A program made the translations under genes and the position numbers. The notes below the pieces were generated by a model. That model had not been told where the DNA came from. It did no database searches and saw nothing but the letters and a program-made list of their open reading frames with translations. A DNA stretch of 64,000 nt. Source: Dermatophagoides farinae. Its lineage: Eukaryota; Arthropoda; Arachnida; Sarcoptiformes; Pyroglyphidae. Below are positions 27,401 through 41,900 of the stretch, one piece after another; position 1 is the stretch's first letter; the number at the start of each line of letters is the position of its first letter. The stretch covers positions 3,663,001 through 3,727,000 of the forward strand of contig NC_134679.1 of NCBI RefSeq assembly GCF_024713945.1, given 5' to 3'.

Positions 27401-30400
27401 AAAACAAAGATGAATTTGATTTTGAAATACAGTTCTGGTGGCTCATCTCTTGAATGTAACAACAGAGGGAAAAGGAGAGAGAGAGAAATGTAATTCTGGA
27501 CCAAGGAAAAAAAAAGATGAAATGAAATTTAATGCAAGCATTTGTATATCAGAATTGTAGATTGCCAAATAATATTCATTTTTTTTCAACTTGGCATAAC
27601 AACAACAATAGCCAAAAAAAAACGCAACCCGATAATGGTAGACAGTAGAAAAAAGAAAAGTTTTTATGTTTTTGTCCATTTGTTTGTGTCAATTTTCCAG
27701 TGTGGTAACCAGCCAACGAACCGACCGACCGACAGATGCACATCAGATTTGGCTATGATTTTTTTTTGGTATGTGCCACCTCTCAATTTGACAATGCCAT
27801 AATTGATACGACAACGACGACGACGATTCTGAAACGAAAGAAAAAAAATGGTTGAATCGATGAAGAATCTAATATATTACACACACACAAACACACACAT
27901 ATATAAACGAATAAACGAATAAGAATCCTAAACAAAACTGCCTTATCTTTTTTCTCTATATTCGTTATGAAAATCGCTTTGTTTTGCCTGTTTATCATCG
28001 TTTTTATCTTGGTGATTGTCAGAAAAAAACGATTCTTTTCTCCATTTTTCAATGAAATGAATCAGCGAATCAATTTATGCAAATCAAGATCGGTCCGTCA
28101 ATTCGACAAGATTTTTCTTTTTTATTTTTTTTTCTCTTACCATCCACATAAAGTGAAAATGAAAACAATTCCTGAGTAAAAACTATAACATTTTTCTAAA
28201 TAATTGTCACATCATCATAACATAGTTTTTCCTACACATGCATCTCTTCTTTATATCACTAAATCTTTTTGGAAATGCTCGTTATCAATGACTTTGTTTG
28301 GAACGAATTTTAAATAAATATATGTGATCCGTGCATCAATTTTTTTTTTATTTTGGCCATACAACAAAATTTCATTTTTTTTCTTTGATTCTTATGTTGT
28401 CATTATTATCAAAGTACGTAATGATTAGGAGTTTTTTTTCGTTTTTTTTTCTATAAAATAAAATCATGAAAGCAACAATCAAATGTTGTGCATCATGCAA
28501 ATGCATATTGCTATGTATTTAGTAGGTAGATGGAATCGGAATTGATGGTTGATTCATTCATTGTGAAATATTAATGAAAAGCTTCAATTTTCAGCCAATT
28601 TTTTTGCCTTGAAGCAAAATGTTTTTTTTTCTTTGCCTCCCTTTTATCTAATTCTTTGCTACTTGAAATGCAAACTTTTAATTGTAGCCTTAGCAACTAA
28701 TATATATATCGTTTTTGAAATATATACAATGTTTTATTTTTTTTTCATGAAAAAAAAAATTCTACATAAATACATTCCATTTACAGCTTGTTGTTGTTTT
28801 TTTTTTGCTTTTCTTCAATTCTGCTATATGGAATCCATATCGATGTCTAACCATTTCCCGTTTGATTTTTACCTGCGTTTATTATTCTTGCAACATCAAC
28901 AATGCATCCATCATTGAAAAAACCCTATCCATAATCGAATTCTATTTTTTTTTTTTTTTTGATTCATATGACGATCCTGTTCATATTGTAATTTTTTCAT
29001 TGATGTCGACTTACGTTGATGATAACGATGAGATAATGATTGCGTGCGGATAAATCTGCATTTTAACTAATGTGAAATACATTATGGATCTATATATGTT
29101 GATTGTCAATACCCCTCATATACAAACAGATAATGTTATTTTTTTCCCATTTACCACCCCTTCTTATCCTTTTTTCCATGCTACTGCTGATAAACTGATT
29201 TTGAAACAGTTTTGAAATTATAAACTCAGCAATCAATGCATTATTGTATACTGACACGATGTTGTTGGCAATAATTTCCCAAATTTATTCGATCGGCCTT
29301 ATGTTTGTGTGTTCGAGCCATTTAATCTGTCCAAAATCGAATGTGTAAAGACAACAATTCAAATCCCATTAAAAGCTATTATCTTTTCTTTTTTTTCATC
29401 AATGAATGGATGTACTCCAAATCCGAATCCAGGCAGAATAGCTTTCCTGATCAGTCATATATCGTCAATGAGTAAATATGGATTAGACCATCAGGCATCT
29501 TGTTGGATTGATGAATTCAATTTTTCTATGTTCGTGACAATTTTTTTTTGAACGAATCCATCAACAATATTTTCACGATGATCAAATTATCACAAAAAAA
29601 AGTTTTTTTTCGATTGATTTAATTTTGTTGAGTATGCATTTGATTATTGTTTGTCTATAGATAAAAAAAAAATTGTCAAGTCATTTACCAACGACTTCAT
29701 TCTGGATTCATACACTTCATTTATTCACAATTGGATAGGTGATGAAATTTGGTAGTACCAAAAATAACACAAAACAAATAAAAAATGAAAAATAATTGAT
29801 CTTTCTCACTCTAATATATGGCTATCCTAATCATCGATAACACGATAAAAACTAACACAATATCACCTGAATGATATTTGATTCCATGTATGCTGAATCA
29901 CGGCCATCATGGTTTCCGATTTTTTATTTTTCATCAAACAAACAAAAAAAAAATGTTTCTTTCAGATTTGAAATTCAGACGTAAATGCGAATGTTTTATT
30001 CTCAATGAATAATGATAATTATTCATTACAATTTCACACACTAGACAGTGGGCGATTTGATTTGAACATTAAAAATTATTTTTTTTTCATTTTGTCAAAA
30101 TCACATTGACGATGATAAAAATAATCATTTTCCATTTTTTTTTCTTGGATAGAACCAATCTATGATGATGTTGATGATTCTTCTACTACGATTTATGTAT
30201 GTGCTACGAATATTAATTGAGAAAACTTGGAGAACTCGTTTTTATTATTATTATTATAGATTTAAATTTTGTCTCCGTTTCATATTTTGTCTATATTCAT
30301 ACAACGTTAAAAAACAGAAATTATTTTCTGTATGAATCATTCTTGATTCATATTTCATTTGGAAAAAAAAAATAAAAAAACGATTATGGGTGTTTGGCCA

Positions 30401-33400
30401 CGACACCCTTTTTATGATGATGATGATGATGAATTCTTTCACATTGTTGTTGGCAAATTAATTTTACCTTTTCTCACCGTCTTCGCATGAATCATCATTT
30501 GGGATTAGCTTTTTTCAATTCTTGGACGAATTTTTCTCCCCACTTCTTCTTTTTATGATTTTTTTTCGGTTCTGTTCTGATTTTACTGTTGTTTTATAGA
30601 ATTATACAAATTTTTTTTCCCATTTTCATCATTTTAACCAATATATTCGGTAAATGTTTGAACAATAAGATTTGATCGGCTTGTTTTTTTCTTGAGCAGC
30701 AATCATACTCACACACACAGCATCAAGTGTCTTTGGAGTGTTCTTGTTGTTGTTACTGCTGCTGCTGCTGCTGCTGTTTTTGGACATTTTTTCACGATTC
30801 TTTTTTTTTGTTTGAATTTTTTTTTATTCCTCACTTGGCAATGATGACTCATATCATTCTTTTTTTTCTTATTCGTGTCGATGATTATTACGATTATTTT
30901 GATGATGATAATAATAATGATGATGAAAATTGAATCGATTTTTTAAACTTTTTTTTCTATATTCATAATAGAAGAAATTTTTTTTTCTTTCTTGTTTATT
31001 CCTCTTTGACAAACGACGAAAGATCGATGATTGCCATTCATGATGAATGTTGATTCCAGATTATGATCCATAATAGCTTGTATATATGTATATTATGTTA
31101 TATCCATTAATTTTAATCACGCTTAATAGCACTCGATCTAAAGCTAAGGAAGGGAAAAAAAAAGAAAATTTTCTATTCATTCAAATGGTTTTGAATATTG
31201 AATCGATCGTATGGTATTGCGATCAACGAACCAAAACTCTGATAATATTATTCCAATTTTAGTATTCTTTTTCTTTCGTGTCCAATGACGACCATGAATA
31301 GTAAATATTTACGAATAAATGCAGCCAAAAAAAAAGATCTTTCCCAATCCATATATGTATATTGGTTCTGATGCTGATGATGATGATGAATTAATGAATA
31401 AAATGAATTGGTAATTCTAATATACCAGGGTAGAAAATGATCTAAACAGATTCAATAATATAGATAATCATTGTCTATTTGTTCTTCATTTTTTTTACTG
31501 ATAATATTCAAAACCTTGATCTTATCCCCCCACGAAAAAAAAAATTTACGTTACGCAAGCGTAATTAACTAAGGTTTATTATTAGAATATTTGATCATTA
31601 TTCATATGCGCAACATTTTTTTCGATTTTGATCTTCTCTCTCAATTTTCTCACCCTCCCGATCTGATCCAATACGATCCAACAGTAATCGTATACACACA
31701 CACACACAATAATGATAAGTTAATTCCTAATGATTTCTAGTTATTTCGACTCTTTCCAAAAATTTGAACGTCATTTAGTGTGACATTCTCTCTCTCACAT
31801 ACATTCATTCCTTTATTTCATATTCAAATATCCAAATTTCTAAATCGTTTCTGGGTTACCACAGAAAAAATTTTCATCCATTTTCTTATTATGAAGGCTC
31901 TCTTTTTCTCTATTGCTGTTCTTGTCTTGCTCCCACAAAACGTTCTTTTTTCTGCTGGTTGGTTTCAAGATTTTCGATCCATTTTAGTCTTTAATTCCTA
32001 CTGGTTTGAATCGGCAATGCAAAAGTTTTTTTTCAACATTTCATTACAGACAACAACAAAAAAAAATAAAAGATCTAGATTCTTGAATCCTTAGACTTGC
32101 ATTAGATTTTGATTGTCATTGGTTTCAGTTAGTTCATTCATTCATCAGTCTATTTGAAAAAGCGATTGTTAGTGTTTGCCGTGCAATCAACTTTTTTTTT
32201 GTTTCATTTTTTGCCCTCCATTTCTCAACCAAGTTTTGATATGTTGTTGTTGTCCATGAAAAAACATTCATAAATCGTAATGACTGCCGCTATAGTTGAT
32301 TAGTATCGATCGATTCTAGAGTCAAATATTCAACTTGACTTCATCATTATCATCATTAGTCAGGTTTGTCGATACCGTGTGATTCTTTACCATATGTCAC
32401 ACAATCATTCAATGTAAAGGCTGAATGATTTAGATTTCCATTTGATTCGATTCGTACGATTTTCTTTGACTCGAAATAATCAAATATTTTTATTTTACTC
32501 AAATATTGCATTTTTATTCTGTTTTTATTTGTACTCACCACCATCTATGAATGGACAAATATAGAGATAGATTTTCATATTAGAGATTTCTTGCGATATT
32601 GAAATTTATTGAAACTTTCTGCCAATAAACAATCTCCTTCAATGCCGTCATCATAGGTCATTAATTAGATCATGGTCAGAATTGAATTGAAAATAAACAG
32701 TCACATCTATAAGAAAAATTTATCTTAAAAAAAATCAATGTCTAGGTCACAATTACTTTGAGGGGTCAATGGTGTGATAATTTTTTTTTTTTTGGAAAAA
32801 TGGATCTATGGAATTTTGTGAAAAAAATCAAGCGGCCTAAATCGTCACACTATATCAATGTGTCATTAAGAAGAGAGAGAGAGAGAGAGAGTATATGATA
32901 AATAAGATTGAAATCAATGCTATAGTTAACAAACACAATGTGATAATGAGAATAATACTTGATGATCTCAAGTTACAATAGGCATGTGCATGTTCACATA
33001 ACGCTGAACACACTTATTATTTTCACATTTTCTCAATTCATACATCCATTTGATAGAGCTACACATCATTTAATCATCTTATTAACAAGAATCGCCTCTC
33101 GTTTTTCAATCGATTCGATTCATAGTTCTTTGCTCATCAAATAAACCTCCTTCTCATTTATTATTGGGTTGAATTCATGGAGAAAAAACATTAAAATAAT
33201 CAAATAAAACTTTTTTTTCACATTTTTTTTCTCTTCATGATTCTATATATGAATTTCAATTGTATCGTATTCAAAAATTATATAATTCCTACAAACATAC
33301 ACACACACACACACGCCATTGAAACCCGAATTTATGAATTATTTCACAATTGAAATTTCATTTATAACAATGACAACAACATCAAACTAAAAATTCGTAA

Positions 33401-33703
33401 ATGAGAGAATCGTGTGTATGTGTGTGTGTGTCGTGTTGATGTTTCTTGGTTATGGATGTTGGCGGTGGTGTTGATGATGAAAATGATAAATCTAATTTCA
33501 CTTGCCAAAAGTATTCACTTTTTTTTCTCGTTACTTTACTGAATCAATGTGTATGATGATGATGATGATGATGTTGATCATCATTATTATATCGACCACA
33601 ATTTGCATTCAGTAGTATAGTACTGAGATTTTATTTTATTTTATTTTTTCCACTATGATCACTATGTGTGTGTGTGTGTGTGTTTGTCTATCAAATACAT
33701 ACA

Positions 33704-33737
<34 letters not shown>

Positions 33738-35923
33738 CAGTCTACCACCCATTCCCAATGAGATTTATGCATATCATATTCAAACATTTTCCATATAAAA
33801 GTATATATCGAGAATAAGAAATGAAAAATTTCGATTTCACTGATGTTGTTGTTGATGATGATGATATAAGAATATGGCATGTAGAAGAAAAAAAAATTTG
33901 AAACGAATCAACAAAACAACGACGACTATCAAGTGTAAAATATCAAATTTAAAATTTATCAAAATTGTATTTAATCATAATCATAATAATAATAATAACT
34001 GTATAATGATATTATATTTATTCGTTTCATTTTCAATTGTCGTCATCGTCATCATTATTGTTATCATAGTCATAATGTATGTATGTGTGTGTGTGTGTGT
34101 TTGTGTGTATGTGAATATAGAATTGATATTTTGGGAAAAAAGGGAAAAAAACGTCAGTCATTCATTCACACATTTTTTGATTGTGTTTATACTTATTGTT
34201 CATATATTTACATCGATTCTCATTATTAACTCATTCATGTGTGTATTACCAACGGATGATGATGATGATGATGATGTGCGTGCGTGTGTGTTTGGGTAAA
34301 TAGCAAAAAAAAAATGAGAAATGAGAAATATCTTTTTCAACATATCAACAAACCCTCCAGTTTCTCCAGTAGCTAGTTTGTTACGGATTCAGCCTATGCC
34401 ATGTTGTGTGTATCCATCCAATCTAGCTCAATCTTTTTTCCCCTTCCCATTCATTGAAAACGAAAAATAAATATGTGTGTGTGTGTGTGTGTGTTTATGT
34501 GAAAAAAATGAATTTAAATGAATTTGAATTATCTCTTCATTTTTTTCCTCTATTTATTTTCAAGGGGTATAAATAAGTAAATTTTTTTTCTTTTTTCAAT
34601 CATCAACCCTTTTCTTTGAAATGAAAAAAATATAGTGTATATAAATTTTGAAATGCCACTGTCTCTTTCTCATTTTACAACACAAACTTGTATACACTGT
34701 TTTTTTTATTCTGGCATTCTAATAACGAATTTATTTTCCTTATATCACCATCATCATTCCATCAGACCAAAATCTTGATGATGATATAATCATGATCACC
34801 GTTGTTTATATTCACTGTCAGCTTGTGTGTGTGTGTGCTGTCTTTTTTTTTGAATAGTTCAAAAAGTGATGCTTAATAATAAACATTATCATTGAGCTTG
34901 TAATAATTACATTCATTTCTGGAACATTGCTCTATGGGTTCTGTTGGAACTCCGTTAACAGGCAATGGATAGACAGACTGCAGCAACATCAGTATAACAG
35001 CATTTTTTGGCAGCTAATTTGAATCTCATTCTTCAACATATTATAATACTCTCAATGGGATATATATATTCAGTTAGCACCAGACAACTAAACACCAAAT
35101 TATCTACCATTTACTCAAGCAAGCGTACATGATTCTTTTCGTTATATTCAGTACATATATGCTCATTGTAATGATGAATCCACTTTGTTGTTGCAATTAT
35201 ACGTTCAATTAATTATCTGAACTCGAACCAAAATCAAAAGAATAAAGTTTTTCTTTTTTGGATCAATGTGTTCAAATAAAAACATGGCACAAGACTTTTA
35301 ATAATTATCTATTGATTAAAAGCTAATGAAAAAGTCAAATGTCGATTAGAAATGTAATAGGACATCCTTTGTTGTTAATCAGATAAATAATTTTTTACCA
35401 TACCATTAACCCTTGGAACGATGAGTTTTTTCTGTTTTTGTTGTTACCAAATGTTTGGAAAATGAATGCAAAAAAATTTTTTTAAAATCATTTTTGGATT
35501 TAAAAATTTAATGGTTTTGTTTTTGTCTAATTCAGTTTGTTTGATTTCTTTCCATTGAAATTTGATTTTTCAAAAAAAAAATATTTCAGTGAACAATAGA
35601 GTGAATGTTTTTTTTCAATGTTTCAATCGAAATATTATTATTATTATATATCCAAATCAGTAGAGATGCAGCAGTTCTAATTCTTAATAACCATCTATTG
35701 TGAATCAGAATAAAAATGAAAAAAAAATGCAAAAAAAATCGAAAAACAAATGCATAAAAACGAATTCCATAGATATATGTTGGGGCTAATGCTCTTATAA
35801 TTTATCAATGTGTGTGTGTGTGTGTGTAACGATAACTACTTTCATTGCCTCCTCCATTGAACAAACCTGAATATTCTTATTATTCTATTGATTGTCATTG
35901 TTATTGTTGTTGTTGTTGTTGTT

Positions 35924-35956
<33 letters not shown>

Positions 35957-38900
35957 ATTGTTGTTGTCAAATGGAAACGACGCACAAAAATCCGAATGAA
36001 CTCTCTACTTATGGATTCTGATGCCATTTTTTTTGCTATTTTCCCTACCTACCCCATAGACATATTTTCTGATACAATGTGACTAATTTTTTTTATCATT
36101 GAAGACATACACAACACACAACTCTTCTTGGCATCTAGATCTACTTATTATGACATTTTGCCATACATATTCTTTTCTTTTTCTCTCTCTATCTTCTTTT
36201 CTTTTTTATACTTAGCTTTAGTTTTATCGTAATCATTTGCATATTTGCACATTATCTATTCTTTTATTTATTTATTTATTTTTCGTTTCGATTCTTTAAA
36301 ATAAAATCTCATGTTTTTGTTGTTTGTCAATCATTGAACAACAAACAAAAAAGGGGAAAAAATTCTTATTAAACAGGAAAAAAAATCCATTCATTTTGTT
36401 CATCTTATTTTCATAGCTAAGTTTCGCAACAGACAAAAAAAACCCTTTGAATTCATTCATTCATTCATTCGTATGTCTATTTCTTTTCAAATCCGATGGA
36501 AACAAAAAAAAAATTCAATTTCTAGCTTCATCGAATTTTAAACTTTAGAATTATTCCATTATTATTATTATTATTATTATATAACTTTTATTCTTTTTGT
36601 TTTGTTTTCCATTTTATTCTTATCGTATTCATGTATTATATGAAAACATTATCAAACTTTTCATTCAACTTTGAAAAACACATATATAAACAACTTATAT
36701 TCCTGATTCGATTCCTATTAGAATTTGTGATGAATGAATGAATAATCCGTTCATTTTCATCATCATCATCACCATCATCATCATCATTGGCGGTCGTTCG
36801 TCATTTCTATAGCTTTAGAATAGAATTGTGTCTGGCCTTGTATTTTTGAACAAAAAAAAAAAAAAAAAAAAAATAAGAAAAAAAAGAATTGTTGTTCATT
36901 CTCGGCTTAGGTAGAATTATTATTATTGACAAAGACGAACGCGAATCCAGTCATAAACAATTCATTACTATGAAGACTTTTTGTGTTTGTATATAGATGA
37001 ACAAAAAAAAATAAAAATAAAACTTTTGTCATTCGAATAGTCAAAAATATCCAAAACTATTCATTATTATTCTGATGTTGTTGTTGTTGTTGTTGTTGTA
37101 GTTGTTGTTGTTGATGAAAGTGAAACGAATTTTTTTTTTGAATCTTTTTTTTCATTTTTTCTTTCTTCATTTCACAAGTTGTCATAAATCCTCTTCTTCT
37201 TCTTCTTATTCCTCAGTCCATCATCATAATATTCTTGTCATATGTGTATGTGTGTGTGTGTGTGTGTGTTTATGTTGACAATATATATACATTGATTATA
37301 ATGATCATCAACAAAACGAAAATGAAAAAAAAAATTTGAATTTTTGTCTTTTCTTTGTTCATATATTCATTCATACACATTCATTGATGTTGATAACAAC
37401 AACAACAACAACAACAAAAAACGTATCACTTTTTTTTCACTGGTCATTTTTAATTGAGTGGGGTCTGTGTGGACAAAATGATGGCCATCGAATAAAGTCG
37501 TTGTTGTTATATATTATATTGTCTTTATATTGGTAAATTCTAATCTATTTATAGTGTTTCTTTTTTTCTTCATCATTTGACATTTGTTTGATTGGACTTG
37601 TCCACCACATTTACATCTTTCATTTTCATTCACTACAACAGAGCGATGATGATGATGAGAACAATCTCATTATTTTATTCATTTTTTTTTGTTTCTTTTT
37701 TGTTTTTGTTTCGTTTCGTTTCGTTTCATTTGTTGTTATCGCCATTATTGGATTGATAATATTATCAATCAAAAAAAAAGTATATTCTAAACAATAACAT
37801 TTAGTTGTTCGACCAAGAAAAAAAAAGAAACTATTTCTTGTTGTTGTTCTCATTCTTGATCATCATTTTTTTTCCAATGATGTCTGATGTCCACTATTCA
37901 TTTGAATATATAGATTTAATAGATAGATGAATAGATATAAAAATTTTGGTTGAAATGGACTGATTTTTTTCTGTTGTTGTTGTTGCCAATCGTGAATCAT
38001 TGTATTGTTTTGATCGTCGTCATAATTAAACCGTGCGTATGAATACGAAAAAGATGAATCAATTTCTTTGCGATCGTACAATATACACACACACACAGAT
38101 AAATAGATTTTTGGTCAAAATGAAAAAAAAATCTTTTATTTATCAACAAAATAAAAATAACTATGGTTATTGCCGCAATCGATGAGATTTTTTTTTCTCA
38201 ATGTGATCAGAAAACAAAAATATTCACAAATTCCAATGGCAAATGGATGGATGGATGGAAGTAAATGATATCGATAAGAGTAAATCGAAATGACAATGGT
38301 AGGCCTATAGGCTATAATTTTATTATTATTACAATTACAATTTTATATGAATTGAAAAAAAAGAGAATGGGAGAGAGATTGTAAAAACCATCTACTAATA
38401 TCTTGTTGGCATTTATAAACATGCACATGTCTAATATATTTTTTTTTTATTGTCCATTTCTTGCTATCCGACAACGATGATGATCAATCTGTGTGATTTT
38501 TTTTTCTCGAAACAAAAAAAAAAGTTTTTGATCTGATTGACAAATGCTGTTAACGTTTATGAAAAAAACCAAAAAGAAACAAAAAAATTGAAATTGAAAG
38601 ATGTATGGCCATCGAACACTAACCATTATTATCAAAGTAAATTAACTCGAAATCCTGTTCATTCGATCGATCGATCGATTTGTCGTCAATCGTCATCTTG
38701 GTAATATTTTTTTTTCAATTACAATCTTATGATCAAACGAGACAATTATGATTGATATTTTCCCAATGAATGAATCGGTCATTTATTCGGGTCACCCACA
38801 CTGCTGATACGCGCGATATGATGATGATGATGATGATGGCTCGTGCATATCCTGCCGGACATTGGCAATGAGTTTTTTTTTGATGTTTTTTTTCTCTTTT

Positions 38901-41900
38901 TCCCTAACTAAATGTGATTGTAATCTATGAAAACCATTTTGGAAACATATAACCGAAATCATTTATTGCACACTTGATCTCTATCTTTGTTGTATATATA
39001 AAATGATAAGAATGATATTTACATTGTCTACTGTAGGATTCGAACATATATAAAATAAAATGAAAAAGCCACAAGTTTTCGACACTCAAGACAATCCAAA
39101 CTTTACGACATGTTACTATTGTCATTCTCGGGTCAATATCACAATGATTAATGGCGAATGATCCGGAATAGCGAATGAATGTTTGGCCACTAAAAAAAAA
39201 AAAAAATAGTAGACAGAAGAAAACAAAAATCCAAGCTAATATTCCGTCACTACACACACACACACACTTTGGTTTATTTCATTCATATATTTCAGTTGAA
39301 CAAGGGAAAATAACAAAAAACACAATTTTTTGTTTTGTTTTGTTTTGTTTTGATTGTCAATCGAGGAAAATTTTTGTTTTGTCATTTTCCATCAATCTCT
39401 CTTTTTTACAATTATCATTCTCCTATTAATGGTTTGAATAGACAAAACAAAGGACATGAAAATAATAATGGACAGATAGGATTATTCAGCCATTCATTCA
39501 ATTGTAATGACTAAATTCATTTATGTTTTATTCAGTGTTTGATTTCGTTTCGTTTCGGTTTTTTTTTTCATTTGATGGCCGATGCTTGCCTGTTTGCAAT
39601 TGATGCGGATCGTTCATTTTTTTTTCATTTTGATTCAATAGACTATTCTGAATCATTTATTTATGACATTTTTTTCCCCCAAATTTTTTTTTTTACTATC
39701 AAATCCTATGGCAACAATGTAATACATTGTTTGGTTGAAAATCAATGAGCAACAAATTGATAGTTGTATGACTTCATATACTTGTCTGGCAAATAATAAA
39801 TACATCCATATATACACACACACACAATACCGACCACAATTGAAACAACAATTGCATAAAAAAAGCCATACAGAATCACTAGCTCAACAACAACAATAAC
39901 AAAACAAAAAAAAATAAGCTATTCTCTTGAATAAAAAAAAATCAAATCAAATCAACAACTTTCACTTAAATCTATGTCCTATGTGTGTGACAATTAATGT
40001 GACAATAATTTTTATTTTTATTTTTTGTTATTATTGTAAATTTATTTCCATTTTTAACCGATTGAATAAATGAATGAATTTCATCATCATCATCATCATC
40101 ATCATTTGATGATAATTTAATTTAACCTCATCATCAACAACAACAGCAGTCTAAATAAAAATTGTGTTAATGAACAAAATGACCTTTTTAGTTATTCATT
40201 CATTCAATGAATTTAGACCAATGAATCAAATTTTTTTTTTTGTTGTTGTTGTTGTAGCCATATTGATCTTTAAATGATGTTTGATATGCTATCACACACA
40301 CACACACAAACATGCAAACATACAAATGGCTGAATATGATATAACAATAATAATACATTGATGCCAATATAAAAAAAATTATTATTGTGACAATGTGATA
40401 TGTTGGAACAATTTCAATTTTTTTTTTGTTTTCAATTCACACATAGTTACACATACTTACCAAGCGTTTCCATTGACCATAAACCATACCGAAAACTTGA
40501 TCAAGATTTGTTTTTGGTATATGTTTGTGGTGTTGTATTGTTCGTTTTTTTTTTGTTTACCAACCAAATGAGAGTGAGAGAGAGAGAGAAAGGACATACA
40601 TTTGTTGTTGGAACATTCATGTATTTTTTTTTTCTTTCATTATGCAAACCATTTGATGAAATTAAATGGCGTCGTTTGTTTTTCTGTTGTTGTGGTTTTT
40701 TTTTGTTTGTCGTTTTGTTTTGTTCGATTGCTCAATGACGACCAAATGCTACCCGTGTGTTTATGTGTGTGTATATATGACTTTTTATGCTATTCACCAT
40801 CTAATTGATTGTTCGATGATGCTATACATATTTTTCACCTTTTATTTCCATTGGCCTTTTTTTCCGTTGTCGATTTGTCCCTTTATTATTATTATTATTG
40901 ACATAATGCGAATCGAGAATATGCCAAATTAGCAGAAAAATATCCGTTTTTGTTGTGTGTGTGTGTGTGTGTGTGTGTTTTCACTTTCATCACACACAGT
41001 GTGTCAAAAGTGGCACTTGGTGGCCACCATTTGTTTATTTGTTTATTCGTCAAAATCAGACATTTTTTTTCTTTTTGGTGTTGAATTTTTCTATTTTCTT
41101 TTCCATTCCTAAATACGATCCAAATATGCATGTAATGTTGTTGTATATCGATCAGATTTGAAATGATATAAAAAACGAAAACAAACACATATACACACAC
41201 ACACACCTAAAACCCTGTAACCAAATGCTTTTATAATGCCAGGATCTTTATGGGTGTTGTTTGAAGCTGATATTACACTTGATGCTCTTTCACACACACA
41301 CATGCACACCTACATTTATTTTGCTTTTGTATGGCGCCCGGCGTCTAAAACGATCATTTTTATTTCTGGTGTTTGTGTTTGACTGTGAGAGAGAGAATGA
41401 GAGGCTGTGGCTGTGGTGATGATAATGATTATTGTATACGCATAGACATGGATGAAGAGGTGTGCCTTCTTCTACTAAATGTGTATATGTCTTTATGTGT
41501 ATGTGTGATCGATAAAGAATGAGCCAAACGAAATGAATGAATGAAGAGAAAGAGCATCCAATGGTTTTTTACATTACATTGCCCTAAAACATAAAATGTT
41601 TCCTGTTTCGTTTTTCTTGGCTTTAGCATCTCATCTCATCTCATCTCATTTCATTCATTCATTCATTCATTCATTCATACTACAGCCACAACAAGAAGGC
41701 TGGTTGTAAAGTTGTTTTTTTTCTCGTATTTGCGTGTGTATCGATTCAACTTGAGTTGATGTGGCTATACCATCGGCGACGAAGCGAATTTAGAAAGGAA
41801 AGCTATACGAATGATGCTAACTCCTGTCTTTTTCTCTCTCTCATTTTTATGTCTCATCATCATCATCATCATCATCTGATACCTTACCTGCCCGCCTTTT

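Noticed and set aside
29309-29551. 80-codon + strand ORF in the dve intron with mixed amino acid composition
   Set aside because: No family resemblance, no splice signals that fit the dve phases, and length expected by chance in 27 kb.
35842-36082. ORFs rich in Val or Thr on both strands
   Set aside because: They are translations of the (GTT)n tract at 35905-35967.
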